DNA of 9,358 nucleotides from Candidatus Cloacimonadota bacterium (GCA_027318525.1 DAHVPA010000062.1:1-9358), one strand, 5' to 3'. Numbered from the stretch's first letter, positions 1 to 6,962 are shown. Made by a program: numbers and translations. Notes: generated by a model not told the origin, from the letters alone.

Positions 1-1658
1 CCGATCTCTGTGTTACCGGCTGGTCCACCGCACATGTCAAATTGTGTATTCCATATCTGTCCCGGATTAGGGAAGTCCGCATCAGTAAGTTCGCGGTGCT
101 GATAGCCGTTTCTTCTCTGCGCTATGGAACCCCAGATATGGATGGTGCCTCTTTCCAGATATGGGCTGCCCTCAGGCCAAAGTGGATTATACCACGGATA
201 GTCTATGTTGCCGGGCCAACGGGCAGTCGTATTCTGGGGATATCTCCTGCGGTGCAGGTCTATCTTGTCCCAGACATAAGGATTGGTGCCAAGTCTGACA
301 GCCGGCACGGACGGATGCGGGTGCTGATATTCAAATGTAAAGACACCGTCTGCATGAGTATTGCCGTTGCCTTCGCCCAGAGCGCATAATGCGCCATAGA
401 TCCAGATGCCTTCAGCATCGCCGTCGCAATTGGGTTTGTAGCGTGTGGAATCCTCAGGATCCTTATAGCCGTATTGAATTAAAATTGATTTTTCCGAAAC
501 AATTCCGACAAAGTCATTGCGGTTCAGCGTCGAACCTGTTACCGTTCCATCGGGACAGCTTCCCTTCTGGGTGCCTGTCAGCAGGATATTGTCATTCAGA
601 TAGATAGTATCTGCCGCACACCAGGTCTGCGAACCGGTAAAGGTCCCTTTCAGCCACAGCTTGGAATAGACCATGTTGGAGTGTCCGCTGCAGGGACCGG
701 AAGGTCCGGTGCTCCAGAGCGTGTCATACTTGGTCCAGCGGTTGCGGAACTGATAAGCTCCGGCACGGGGCGGATATTGGGTCCAGACGTCTGCCGTATC
801 AGCTCCTGAATTGATGATCAAACCTCTCCAGGAATTATACGAAGCTCCGGTCACTTCCACAAAGATAATCCGGTTGGGGTCATAAGCTGTTTCACCCACC
901 GGCATGCCATGTGCTCTGATTTGAGAAGCGGTCGGATCGAATTCCAGCTCTGCCACGTGCTCCCAATAACCGGCACGGAACACTTGCAGATAGGGTGGCG
1001 TCCCGCTGAAGGATTGGATTACTCCGGCTGTATAAACAGGACCGTGGAATGTGGGCCAGCCGTCGTTGGGTCCCGTGGTTCGTTTGATCCAAATATCGCT
1101 GTTGCTGTGGACTTTGCCGTAAACAACGTCTTCCCCATAGAAATAAACGTTTGTGCCGTTGGTTGATTCATCCGTGTTGGTGAACCAGAAGTATCCGGCA
1201 AAGCTGTTGCGGCGGATACCCTTTTCCCCGTATTTGGCAACCATCGACATATTCTTGCCGAAGACAGTGCCTGATCCGCCTCCCCGATTGGTGTCGATCA
1301 GGGACTTGATCATGTAGCCCTGTGTATAGTATAAGCCGCCGCCCGTGGCGATGGCTTGTCTTTCAGTTTTTGTCCGCATCCTGTACATAGTCTTGGTATG
1401 CGAACCAGAGACGGTCGCGTAGCGCGAGGGAAGCGTGAATCCGTTTCCCGAATAATCCAGCAACTGAGCCACCATCTGAGCTCTGACTGTTTCGGAGCGT
1501 AAAAGGTGCAGCGTCTGGATTCCGTCAAAATCATATCTGGCGTCAACCGTGTCTTTATAGGCAAGGATTGACATGGTAATGCCCGACATGATGCCTACAA
1601 CTGCCAGAGCCATGGCTACGGCTATGTTACCGCGCTGATTGCGTAGTATTTGTAACAT
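1..1658 (-). CDS. Large pilin-like surface protein, DUF4900-like (3' end outside window)
   Basis: Translating from ATG at 1658 gives 552 uninterrupted codons that run off the left edge with no stop. The start is set by an AAGGAGGT ribosome site at 1663-1670. The N-terminus has a short basic leader ending in QRG (residues 8-10), then a hydrophobic stretch to about residue 33, as in PilX/GspK-type minor pilins. The residue five after that Gly is Ala, not the usual Glu. The rest is a long extracellular-looking region rich in Gly, Trp, Tyr and Asn. Motifs VHSNSDIWI (183-191), FHGPVYTAG (204-212) and IHIWGSIAQRR (506-516) resemble, from memory, DUF4900 proteins found with bacterial pilus genes. 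There are Cys residues at 323, 347, 368, 411, 425 and 543. It is the last visible gene of the pilin operon, 32 bp after a PilW-like gene, so a tip or adhesin role is plausible but inferred. The reading frame is certain; the family call is moderate. Confidence 0.75.
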   Translation of the reverse strand, partial: MLQILRNQRGNIAVAMALAVVGIMSGITMSILAYKDTVDARYDFDGIQTLHLLRSETVRAQMVAQLLDYSGNGFTLPSRYATVSGSHTKTMYRMRTKTERQAIATGGGLYYTQGYMIKSLIDTNRGGGSGTVFGKNMSMVAKYGEKGIRRNSFAGYFWFTNTDESTNGTNVYFYGEDVVYGKVHSNSDIWIKRTTGPNDGWPTFHGPVYTAGVIQSFSGTPPYLQVFRAGYWEHVAELEFDPTASQIRAHGMPVGETAYDPNRIIFVEVTGASYNSWRGLIINSGADTADVWTQYPPRAGAYQFRNRWTKYDTLWSTGPSGPCSGHSNMVYSKLWLKGTFTGSQTWCAADTIYLNDNILLTGTQKGSCPDGTVTGSTLNRNDFVGIVSEKSILIQYGYKDPEDSTRYKPNCDGDAEGIWIYGALCALGEGNGNTHADGVFTFEYQHPHPSVPAVRLGTNPYVWDKIDLHRRRYPQNTTARWPGNIDYPWYNPLWPEGSPYLERGTIHIWGSIAQRRNGYQHRELTDADFPNPGQIWNTQFDMCGGPAGNTEI

Positions 1659-1690
1659 CCCTACCTCCTTAGTGTAATAATAATCATCAT

Positions 1691-2281
1691 TTACTTCATC
1701 GTTAATGCCATGCGGGTTTTATATGATACATACTTGTATACCTTGTTACGCAGTTTCACCCTCGCTTCCATCTCCACATTCACCACCTTGACCGAGTTTC
1801 CGGTATTGGCGGGGGAGAAGCTTAGCTTCGTCACCTCGATATCATTTTTCCTTTTATAATCAGGAAACAAATAGAGCGGAGCAGATGGCTGAAACGGACC
1901 GTCCTGATAGGTATACCTTATATAAGAACCCATCTTATAAATAACAATATTATCGTTTATATGGGATATATCACTTTGGGGAGGATACAGAATTATCTTG
2001 CTTGCCATATTCAGGTTATAACCTTCCAGCTTGACCGAATCTGCTGTGGCTATGCCCTGAAATTTCATAGCTGTTCCGCTTCCAATCTTGATGCCGTTTT
2101 TTATCTTTTGCAATCCGTTGAAAGCATCTCTCTGCAACTCCATGGTTTTACTCAGATCGTTAAATTTGCTGAAAAACGCGCTGAACCCGACCGTAGCCGC
2201 TGTCATCAGAACGCCTGAAACGGCGATGACAGCCACCAGTTCGGTTATCGTAAAACCGGCTTGTGAACGAAAAATCCTCAT
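1691..2281 (-). CDS. Type IV minor pilin, PilW/GspJ-like
   Basis: A 196-residue prepilin-like protein. The leader MRIFRSQAG is followed by FTITELVAVIAVSGVLM, a class III signal: a prepilin peptidase of the PilD type would cut after Gly9, leaving an N-terminal Phe10, and Glu14 sits at mature position +5. One hydrophobic helix (about residues 10-33) leads into a helical spine and then a mainly beta-type C-terminal region. The size, longer than a major pilin, and its place after a PilV-like gene fit the PilW/GspJ group, which helps start or cap the pilus with PilV- and PilX/GspK-type partners. The ribosome site upstream (AAGAGAG) is weaker than those of its neighbours. It lies 37 bp after the previous gene and 32 bp before the next. 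The pilin-like class is near certain; the exact subfamily is inferred. Confidence 0.82.
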   Translation of the reverse strand: MRIFRSQAGFTITELVAVIAVSGVLMTAATVGFSAFFSKFNDLSKTMELQRDAFNGLQKIKNGIKIGSGTAMKFQGIATADSVKLEGYNLNMASKIILYPPQSDISHINDNIVIYKMGSYIRYTYQDGPFQPSAPLYLFPDYKRKNDIEVTKLSFSPANTGNSVKVVNVEMEARVKLRNKVYKYVSYKTRMALTMK

Positions 2282-2318
2282 ACTCTCTTACCCGTTAACC
2301 CTTGAATACATACCCTCG

Positions 2319-2741
2319 TTATGAGTAAAAATCCTCGATGACTACAACGCGCCTGGTTGTCTTGTCCCCGGGTTCAGTCCAGCTTACTGCCACCACAAGG
2401 CTTTTGTAACTGACCTGAACTCCCAGGGGAGACTCATATTTGTCATAGACCCGCATGGTCATGGTGCCGACCAGGTTGCCCCTCTTCAGCTTGTCTATGA
2501 CCACCGGTCTGCCGGACGTGTATTCATCGAATACTTTGAAATTCTTTTTGTAATACATCTGCCATTCAATTTCGCCGGATGCGTGCAGAGTTGCCACTCT
2601 GTCATGATAGTTGCGCTGCACCTGTTTATCGGCATAGATTATACCTGTATAGATACTAAGCAAAGCCACCGCCACTACAACGGCGGTAATCAATATCTCC
2701 AGCAGGGTTACGCCCCGTTCATTATTCAGTCTGGCAATCAT
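2319..2741 (-). CDS. Type IV minor pilin, PilV/GspI-like
   Basis: A 140-residue prepilin-like protein starting at ATG 2741. The leader MIARLNNERG ends at the processing site, followed by VTLLEILITAVVVAVALLSI; Glu15 is at mature +5 and one hydrophobic helix runs from about residue 11 to 33. The C-terminal part ends in a strand carrying VSW and RRVVVIEDF, like the closing beta strands of PilV/GspI proteins. The frame is open further upstream to 2867, which would add 42 residues and overlap pilT by 56 bp. ATG 2741 is preferred because a GGAGGAAA ribosome site lies just before it and the leader then has the normal length. A middle option, ATG 2783, would give an atypical 24-residue leader. It lies between pilT and a PilW-like gene in one operon and probably belongs to the minor-pilin initiation complex. 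Confidence 0.83.
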   Translation of the reverse strand: MIARLNNERGVTLLEILITAVVVAVALLSIYTGIIYADKQVQRNYHDRVATLHASGEIEWQMYYKKNFKVFDEYTSGRPVVIDKLKRGNLVGTMTMRVYDKYESPLGVQVSYKSLVVAVSWTEPGDKTTRRVVVIEDFYS

Positions 2742-2746
2742 TACGC

Positions 2747-2754
2747 TTTCCTCC
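2747..2754 (-). promoter_or_regulatory. Ribosome binding site deciding the PilV-like start
   Basis: On the minus strand this reads GGAGGAAA, five bases before ATG 2741. It supports the short start over the upstream ATGs at 2783 and 2867, neither of which gives a normal prepilin leader. Confidence 0.75.
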
Positions 2755-2811
2755 GATCTGAATAGCCTTAGTTTGTTTGGCATTGTAACTGTCTGACCTC
2801 GTGTTTTACTG

Positions 2812-3867
2812 TCAAAAACCAGCCCCTGTGGCGAACATCTTGGGATTCTCGGCAATTTCTTCTGCAATTGTCCGTTCCACCAGGTTATTCATCACCAGAT
2901 TATACAATGACTGGTCTCTGGTCTGCATGCCTTCTTTGCTGCCTGCCTGTATGATGGAAGGTATCTGATATGTCTTCTCCTCACGGATGAGGTTACGCAC
3001 AGCTGCATTGGCAATCATAATTTCGACTGCCGGAACCCGCCCCTTGCCATCCTTGGTTGGAAGCAAAGTCTGTGAAACAACTGCTTCCAGCGATTCGGAC
3101 AACATGGAACGAACCTGCTGCTGCTGCTCTTTGGGGAACATATCTATCACACGGTCAATGGACTTGGTGCAACTTCCGGTATGCAGGGTGGCAAACACAA
3201 GATGACCTGTTTCCGCAGCCGTCAAAGCCAGGGAAACTGTCTCCAGGTCACGCATTTCACCTACAAGTATGACATCCGGGTCTTCGCGCAGCGCTGAACG
3301 CAGGGCTGCGGTAAAGGACCAGGTGTCATGACCCAACTCACGCTGATTAATCAATGAATTCTTACTTCTGTGCACGAATTCGATGGGGTCTTCAATAGTG
3401 ATTATATGGCAGGCGCGATTATCATTGATGGTGTCAATCATGGTCGCCAGGGTGGTGGATTTTCCGCTACCGGTGGGACCTGTCACCAAAATCAGCCCTT
3501 TTTCCTTGGTCGTCATTTTCTTGAGGACTTCGGGAAGATGCAATTCCTCATATTGTTTGATTTCGTTGGGAATCACACGGAAGGCTGCCGCGATGCCATT
3601 AATCTGGTTAAATGCATTAACACGGAATCTGACGTCATTGCTCAGCTTGGTCGAAAAGTCGATTTCCAGGTTGCGGATAAAGAGTTCCTTTTGGGATTCG
3701 TTCATCACGCTATAGACCAGGTTCTCCATCTCTTCGACGGTGAGTATGGGTAGATTCAGTCGTTTCATGCGGCCGTTTACCCTAACCATTGGGTGCGAAC
3801 CGGCGCTTACATGCAAATCAGACGCTCCGGCTTCTGCCGTGAAGCGCAGTAACTCTTGTATGGTCAA
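2812..3867 (-). CDS. pilT: Type IV pilus retraction ATPase PilT
   Basis: A 351-residue cytoplasmic hexameric ATPase that powers pilus retraction (twitching, DNA uptake). The N-terminal PAS-like part (about 1-110) holds SDLHVSAGSHP (16-26). The ATPase core has Walker A GPTGSGKST (130-138), the Asp box IITIEDPIEF (155-164), Walker B with LREDPDVILVGEMRD (193-207) and the His box TGHLVFATLHT (220-230). The C-terminal AVRNLIRE (289-296) is the PilT signature AIRNLIRE with one change and separates it from the assembly ATPase PilB. The length is typical for PilT, and all catalytic motifs are intact. The start is TTG at 3867, supported by GGGAGGAT just upstream and by the family-typical N-terminus; the next Met is residue 27, inside the conserved region. 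It sits 28 bp after the pilin gene, so the main subunit and the motor are probably co-transcribed. No pilB, pilC or pilQ is present in the window. Confidence 0.95.
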   Translation of the reverse strand: MTIQELLRFTAEAGASDLHVSAGSHPMVRVNGRMKRLNLPILTVEEMENLVYSVMNESQKELFIRNLEIDFSTKLSNDVRFRVNAFNQINGIAAAFRVIPNEIKQYEELHLPEVLKKMTTKEKGLILVTGPTGSGKSTTLATMIDTINDNRACHIITIEDPIEFVHRSKNSLINQRELGHDTWSFTAALRSALREDPDVILVGEMRDLETVSLALTAAETGHLVFATLHTGSCTKSIDRVIDMFPKEQQQQVRSMLSESLEAVVSQTLLPTKDGKGRVPAVEIMIANAAVRNLIREEKTYQIPSIIQAGSKEGMQTRDQSLYNLVMNNLVERTIAEEIAENPKMFATGAGF

Positions 3868-3870
3868 ATT

Positions 3871-3878
3871 ATCCTCCC
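3871..3878 (-). promoter_or_regulatory. Ribosome binding site for the TTG start of pilT
   Basis: The minus strand reads GGGAGGAT, then AAT, then TTG. The close match to Shine-Dalgarno at about 5 nt spacing validates the unusual TTG start at 3867. Confidence 0.75.
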
Positions 3879-3895
3879 GGCGGGATTAGTTTAGC

Positions 3896-4333
3896 CTATT
3901 CCTGTTCCTGAGCCTGTGTATCGGGATTGGTCCAGGTATCGACTCCGTAACCGTGAAACTTTGATTCTTCTGTGTCAAACCAGACCTGCTTGCCCTCTCC
4001 GGATGCAAACTCGGCAGTGGAAGTGGCGATGTATTTCTTGGGGGGAGTGCCGACTGCTTCAAATTCCCAGTGTTTCAGAGTGGCTTCGCCAAGGCGGGCA
4101 TCTTTCTTTGCCAGGTCGATGGAATAACCTTCGGATGTGCCATTGGTCTGGATAAAGACGTCATAGGCTGTCCTCAGAGCGCGGATGGCGGTCTGGGCTT
4201 CGGTTGAACGGGATTTTTCCACGTAACGCAGGTAACGCGGGACTGCAAAGGCAGCAAGTATGGCCACGATAATAACCACGACCAAGATTTCGATCAGGGT
4301 GAATCCTTTCTGATTCTTCATTTTTCTCAGCAT
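3896..4333 (-). CDS. Type IV major pilin-like protein (PilA/GspG-like prepilin)
   Basis: A 145-residue prepilin, probably the main filament subunit. The leader MLRKMKNQKG is cut after Gly10; the mature protein starts FTLIEILVVVIIVAILAAF with Glu at +5 and the usual Pro at mature position 22. The hydrophobic helix covers mature 1-21 and is followed by an amphipathic spine and a short globular head (about residues 65-145) ending in an acidic, Gln-rich tail. There is no cysteine, so it lacks the disulfide-bound D-loop of Pseudomonas- or Neisseria-type pilins and looks more like short pilins or GspG pseudopilins. The start ATG 4333 has AGGAGGAT about 5 nt upstream. It is first in the operon, next to pilT, and preceded by a sigma-54-like promoter, which supports a type IV pilus rather than type II secretion role. 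The assignment as major rather than minor pilin is inferred. Confidence 0.88.
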   Translation of the reverse strand: MLRKMKNQKGFTLIEILVVVIIVAILAAFAVPRYLRYVEKSRSTEAQTAIRALRTAYDVFIQTNGTSEGYSIDLAKKDARLGEATLKHWEFEAVGTPPKKYIATSTAEFASGEGKQVWFDTEESKFHGYGVDTWTNPDTQAQEQE

Positions 4334-4375
4334 TTTATCCTCCTACAGGTTTATAATACTGTTTATTTGTTATAT

Positions 4376-4392
4376 TGCACATTGTGTGCCAA
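4376..4392 (-). promoter_or_regulatory. Candidate sigma-54 (-24/-12) promoter of the pilin operon
   Basis: The minus strand reads TTGGCAC-ACAAT-GTGCA. Compared with the RpoN consensus TGGCAC-N5-TTGC(A/T), the -24 half is complete and the -12 half differs at one base; GG and GC are separated by exactly 10 bp. Transcription would start near 4365, giving a leader of about 32 nt that includes the AGGAGGAT ribosome site. Pilin genes in several bacteria (for example pilA of Pseudomonas and Geobacter) are known to use RpoN promoters. The element overlaps a small palindrome (GCACA/TGTGC), which could produce part of the match by chance. Confidence 0.6.
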
Positions 4393-4394
4393 TC

Positions 4395-4417
4395 CGGATG
4401 AAATTTCTTTCCATCCG
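4395..4417 (-). repeat. Inverted repeat just upstream of the sigma-54-like element
   Basis: Read on the minus strand, the arms CGGATGGAA and TTTCATCCG pair over 9 bp with one G-T pair and a 5-base AGAAA loop. It begins 3 bp from the TGGCAC box. It could be a DNA site for a dimeric regulator, or a 5'-leader hairpin if transcription starts at the upstream sigma-70-like promoter; the G-T wobble pairs only in minus-strand RNA. No U-run follows, so it is not a terminator. Confidence 0.5.
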
Positions 4418-4428
4418 TGCCCTTTTTA

Positions 4429-4456
4429 ACCATACATATTTACTCCGATTTGTCAA
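4429..4456 (-). promoter_or_regulatory. Alternative sigma-70-like promoter for the pilin operon
   Basis: On the minus strand TTGACA (4456-4451) is a perfect -35 box, followed after 16 bp by TATGGT (4434-4429), a 4/6 -10 box. Transcription from here would give a leader of nearly 90 nt containing the inverted repeat at 4395-4417. It competes with the sigma-54-like element as the main promoter; both could be used. Confidence 0.35.
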
Positions 4457-4550
4457 CATCGGTCCGGTAAATCCTTGTCGTCCCTAATCATATCATAACC
4501 TTCCTGCCCAAATTTTATCAAATTCAAGCTGAAGATTACATAAATCTCAT

Positions 4551-4579
4551 TTGAAAAATCCGTCAATAAAAAATATCAT
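4551..4579 (+). promoter_or_regulatory. Sigma-70-like promoter, far upstream of the foldase gene
   Basis: TTGAAA (5/6 match to TTGACA), a 17-bp spacer and TATCAT (5/6 match to TATAAT) make the best plus-strand promoter match in this region. The predicted start near 4587 would leave about 260 nt of leader before ATG 4848, containing the C-rich tract and the hairpin at 4696-4715. It could instead drive a small RNA. The call rests on sequence match only, in AT-rich DNA where chance hits occur. Confidence 0.4.
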
Positions 4580-4695
4580 ACTCGTCGTTTTTTTGAGTTG
4601 CCCCCTTAACAGGTCTGAATTTATCCTTATTCCACCCCCTTCGCCCCCACACCCTTCCATACCTATTATAAGCTTATTAAAGCTTTCCCCATCCA

Positions 4696-4715
4696 CAGAC
4701 TCTGCAGAGAGTCTG
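4696..4715. repeat. Perfect 8-bp inverted repeat (operator or RNA hairpin)
   Basis: Arms CAGACTCT and AGAGTCTG are perfectly complementary around a GCAG loop; the centre also contains the palindrome CTCTGCAGAG. No T-run follows on either strand, so a terminator is unlikely. It lies about 130 bp before the foldase start, inside the leader predicted from the 4551 promoter. Confidence 0.5.
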
Positions 4716-4766
4716 CTGAGGCAAAGTCTCCGCAATCTCCCTTCCAACCCGTTTCGTGGTAAATGG

Positions 4767-4796
4767 TTGACATAAAACACTTGACGGGAATATCAG
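4767..4796 (+). promoter_or_regulatory. Possible proximal promoter of the foldase gene
   Basis: A perfect TTGACA (4767-4772) is followed after 18 bp by TATCAG (4791-4796), a weaker -10 box. The start would be near 4803, about 45 nt before ATG 4848. A second TTGACG at 4781 adds ambiguity. Confidence 0.35.
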
Positions 4797-4847
4797 AAAA
4801 AAGAAGTTGATTTTTCAAGACCCATGCAGTGAAAAAAGGAGCTAAAA

Positions 4848-6938
4848 ATGTATCGCTTCAAAAGCATAGCCATAGCAGTCATCTGCCTTGCATTGATGTT
4901 TTCCTCAATGTTCGCAGTCAAGAAACAGACCTCCAAAAACAAAAAGAATCCCAAATCTGTAGAGCAACCCAAACCCTCTGCTCCGGAAATCACGGTTCCG
5001 GAAGCTGATATTCTTGCCCAATTCAAAGGCGGCATCATCAGCAAGCAGGACCTGGAAGCCCGCATCAGCAAACTGCCTCCCCAGGCTCAGGGCAGATACA
5101 AGACCGTGGAAGGACAGACTCAAATCCTGGATATGATTAGCGTGGAAGAAGTCTTCTTCCGCAAAGCCCAGGATATGAATGTTCCGGCTTCCGAAGCAGT
5201 GAAGGAAAAGATTCTCTCCGCCCGCAAACAAGTGCTGGTGCAGGAATACTATACCCGTAAGGTCAAAGACAAAGTGAATCTGACTGAAGCCGCTAAACAG
5301 GAATTTTATCAGCAAAACCTGTCCGACTTCTACGTAGCTCCCTATCTTTCCATCAACTATCTCCAGGCGGCTGACGAAGCCAATGCCCTCAAAGCTCTGA
5401 AAGAGCTGCAGAAAGGGGCTGACTTTGCCTCTGTCTCACAGAAATATAATCAGAACACCTATGCCAAAAACATCAATGGCAGAATTAAAAACATCCGCCT
5501 CAACGGCAATATCCCCGGCGTCGGCAATGATGCTGAACTGGAAAACCTGATTAAAATCAGCCCCGTTGATACGCTGAACTTCCTCGGTCCACAAAAGACC
5601 TCAACCGGCTGGAGCATCATCCAGGTGGTGGAAAAAATTGACGGCAGACAGCGTCCCTACCTTGAATGTGAACAGGAAGTTGACCAGCGCTTGCGTCCCA
5701 AAAAAGAGGCGGAACTGCTCAACCAGTTGATGGATGCCCAAAAACAGGCATATAAGGTCGTGATTGACACCCTCACCCTGGCTGGTTTGAATCTGCGTGA
5801 GCCTGATAAAAACAAAGACCTGAGCGAAGTGCAGATAGTCAAAGCTTCCGACCCATCCTTGAACATGACTGTCAAAGACCTGCTGGATAAGTTTGCCAGG
5901 ATGTCTCCCCAGGAACAGATGATGTATGTCAAAGGCGGCGGTCCTCAGCAAATGGTCAATCAGGAAATCAGCCGCAACCTGATGTATCTGGATTCTTCCA
6001 AGAGCAAAGAATTTGACGAATACCTGGCAAACAATGCTGACTATAAGCAGGCAGAACGCTATTATATCCTGCAGGAAGCATACAAACGCCTGGTGGTGGA
6101 TTCCCTCTCTGTATCCGACGACGAAATCCAGAGCTATTATGACTCACACCTCAAGGATTTTACCACGCCTTCCGCCCGTAAAATCTCTGCTATCTGGCCC
6201 AAGGACAAGAAAACTGCGGAAAAGGCTCGCAAACAGTTTGCCAAAGCAGTCGCCAAAAACAATCAGGCTGCCATTGACAAAGTTTTTGCCAAATACAACA
6301 CCAAACCTGAATTAAAGCTCATGGATAACCTCTATGACAACGGAGTCGTGCTCGGAGTCGGGGCTGATGAAGGACTTTCCGACCTGATTTGGGACACACC
6401 GGTCGGTGCTGTCAGCCCTGTCGCCCAATCCGTCAAAAAGGATTATGTGGTCTTCCAGGTCATGGAAGAACGTCCTCCCGTCGTCAAAAGCCTCACTGAA
6501 GTCCGCGAAAGGCTGCAGGGTCAGCTCCGCAAGGATAAGGAAAAGCAGCGCATGGAAGATGTCAAACAGCAGCTATTTACCCAATATGACCTCAAGACCT
6601 ATCCCCAGAAACTGCAGATCAAACTCACCGCAGAGGAGCTTTTCACACTGGCTGATGATGCTGCCAGACAGCGTAAATACAAAGATGCCACCGTCTATTA
6701 CGACCAGATTATCCAGTTTTATCCCAATGGCACTGATGATTACAAAGCGTCCTTTATGAAAGCATTCCTGGTTACGGAAGAAATGGGCAGCAAAGACCAG
6801 GGTCTCATGCTGTTCAAAGAATTCCTGATAAAATACCCTACCGGCGAACTGAACGAATCAGCTCAATACATGATTGATGAACTCGAAGGCAGAAACGCAC
6901 CGTTGCAGGAACTGGAAGAAGACGACAGCGAAGATTAG
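4848..6938 (+). CDS. Exported SurA/PpiD-like parvulin-type foldase with TPR-like C-terminus
   Basis: A 696-residue protein, probably periplasmic, that resembles peptidyl-prolyl isomerase chaperones. The N-terminal signal MYRFK plus a hydrophobic core to about residue 22 ends in MFA; there is no lipobox Cys. A Lys/Pro-rich linker (25-50) follows. Residues 52-160 form a SurA-N-like helical part with the typical 'I-S-K-Q-D-L-E' entry and a long 'KEKILSARKQVLVQEYY' helix. Two parvulin-like units follow, about 163-270 and 438-545; the second has YYDSHLKDF before it and KDYVVFQVMEERPP at its end. Both seem degenerate, so catalysis is doubtful and chaperone action is likelier. Residues about 594-680 form TPR-like helices (YKDATVYYDQIIQFYPNG, LFKEFLIKYPTG) like those of BamD/YbgF-type proteins; the tail is acidic. 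The ATG is preceded by AAAGGAG with 6-nt spacing. It stands alone, followed by a terminator. The fold family is confident; the role in outer-membrane protein assembly is inferred. Confidence 0.85.
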   Translation: MYRFKSIAIAVICLALMFSSMFAVKKQTSKNKKNPKSVEQPKPSAPEITVPEADILAQFKGGIISKQDLEARISKLPPQAQGRYKTVEGQTQILDMISVEEVFFRKAQDMNVPASEAVKEKILSARKQVLVQEYYTRKVKDKVNLTEAAKQEFYQQNLSDFYVAPYLSINYLQAADEANALKALKELQKGADFASVSQKYNQNTYAKNINGRIKNIRLNGNIPGVGNDAELENLIKISPVDTLNFLGPQKTSTGWSIIQVVEKIDGRQRPYLECEQEVDQRLRPKKEAELLNQLMDAQKQAYKVVIDTLTLAGLNLREPDKNKDLSEVQIVKASDPSLNMTVKDLLDKFARMSPQEQMMYVKGGGPQQMVNQEISRNLMYLDSSKSKEFDEYLANNADYKQAERYYILQEAYKRLVVDSLSVSDDEIQSYYDSHLKDFTTPSARKISAIWPKDKKTAEKARKQFAKAVAKNNQAAIDKVFAKYNTKPELKLMDNLYDNGVVLGVGADEGLSDLIWDTPVGAVSPVAQSVKKDYVVFQVMEERPPVVKSLTEVRERLQGQLRKDKEKQRMEDVKQQLFTQYDLKTYPQKLQIKLTAEELFTLADDAARQRKYKDATVYYDQIIQFYPNGTDDYKASFMKAFLVTEEMGSKDQGLMLFKEFLIKYPTGELNESAQYMIDELEGRNAPLQELEEDDSED

Positions 6939-6962
6939 GCAGATTCCCTGCCCCGAATATAC

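Larger units (their letters stand above)
4334..4847. other. Divergent intergenic control region
   Basis: This is 514 bp between the minus-strand pilin operon and the plus-strand foldase gene. It holds promoter candidates for both directions, an inverted repeat beside the pilin promoter (4395-4417), an 8-bp-arm hairpin (4696-4715) and two HindIII-type palindromes, AAGCTT, at 4670-4675 and 4680-4685. The plus strand is strikingly pyrimidine-rich at about 4615-4660, with C-runs at 4635-4639, 4644-4648 and 4652-4654. Short open frames on both strands lack ribosome sites and coding character. No tRNA or known riboswitch was recognised. Confidence 0.6.

Noticed and set aside
2742..2867. 42-residue N-terminal extension of the PilV-like protein, overlapping pilT
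   Set aside because: It would give a prepilin leader far longer than usual, while ATG 2741 has a good GGAGGAAA ribosome site and a normal leader.
3370..3753. 127-codon plus-strand frame inside pilT
   Set aside because: Antisense to the conserved ATPase core; it exists because pilT codons lack stops on the other strand.
4395..4417. Terminator for the pilin-side transcript
   Set aside because: The stem is followed by G-rich sequence instead of a T-run on the minus strand, and it lies upstream of the operon.
4633..4656. G-quadruplex on the minus strand opposite the C-runs
   Set aside because: Only three runs of three or more G, so a standard four-run quadruplex is not met.
4551..4775. 74-codon plus-strand frame with a hydrophobic start (TTG codon)
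   Set aside because: No ribosome site, TTG start lying on the putative -35 box, low-complexity Pro/Ser content caused by the C-rich tract, and no recognisable family.
4547..4780. 77-codon minus-strand frame in the same intergenic region
   Set aside because: GTG start without a ribosome site, Gly-rich composition that simply mirrors the C-rich tract, no domain.
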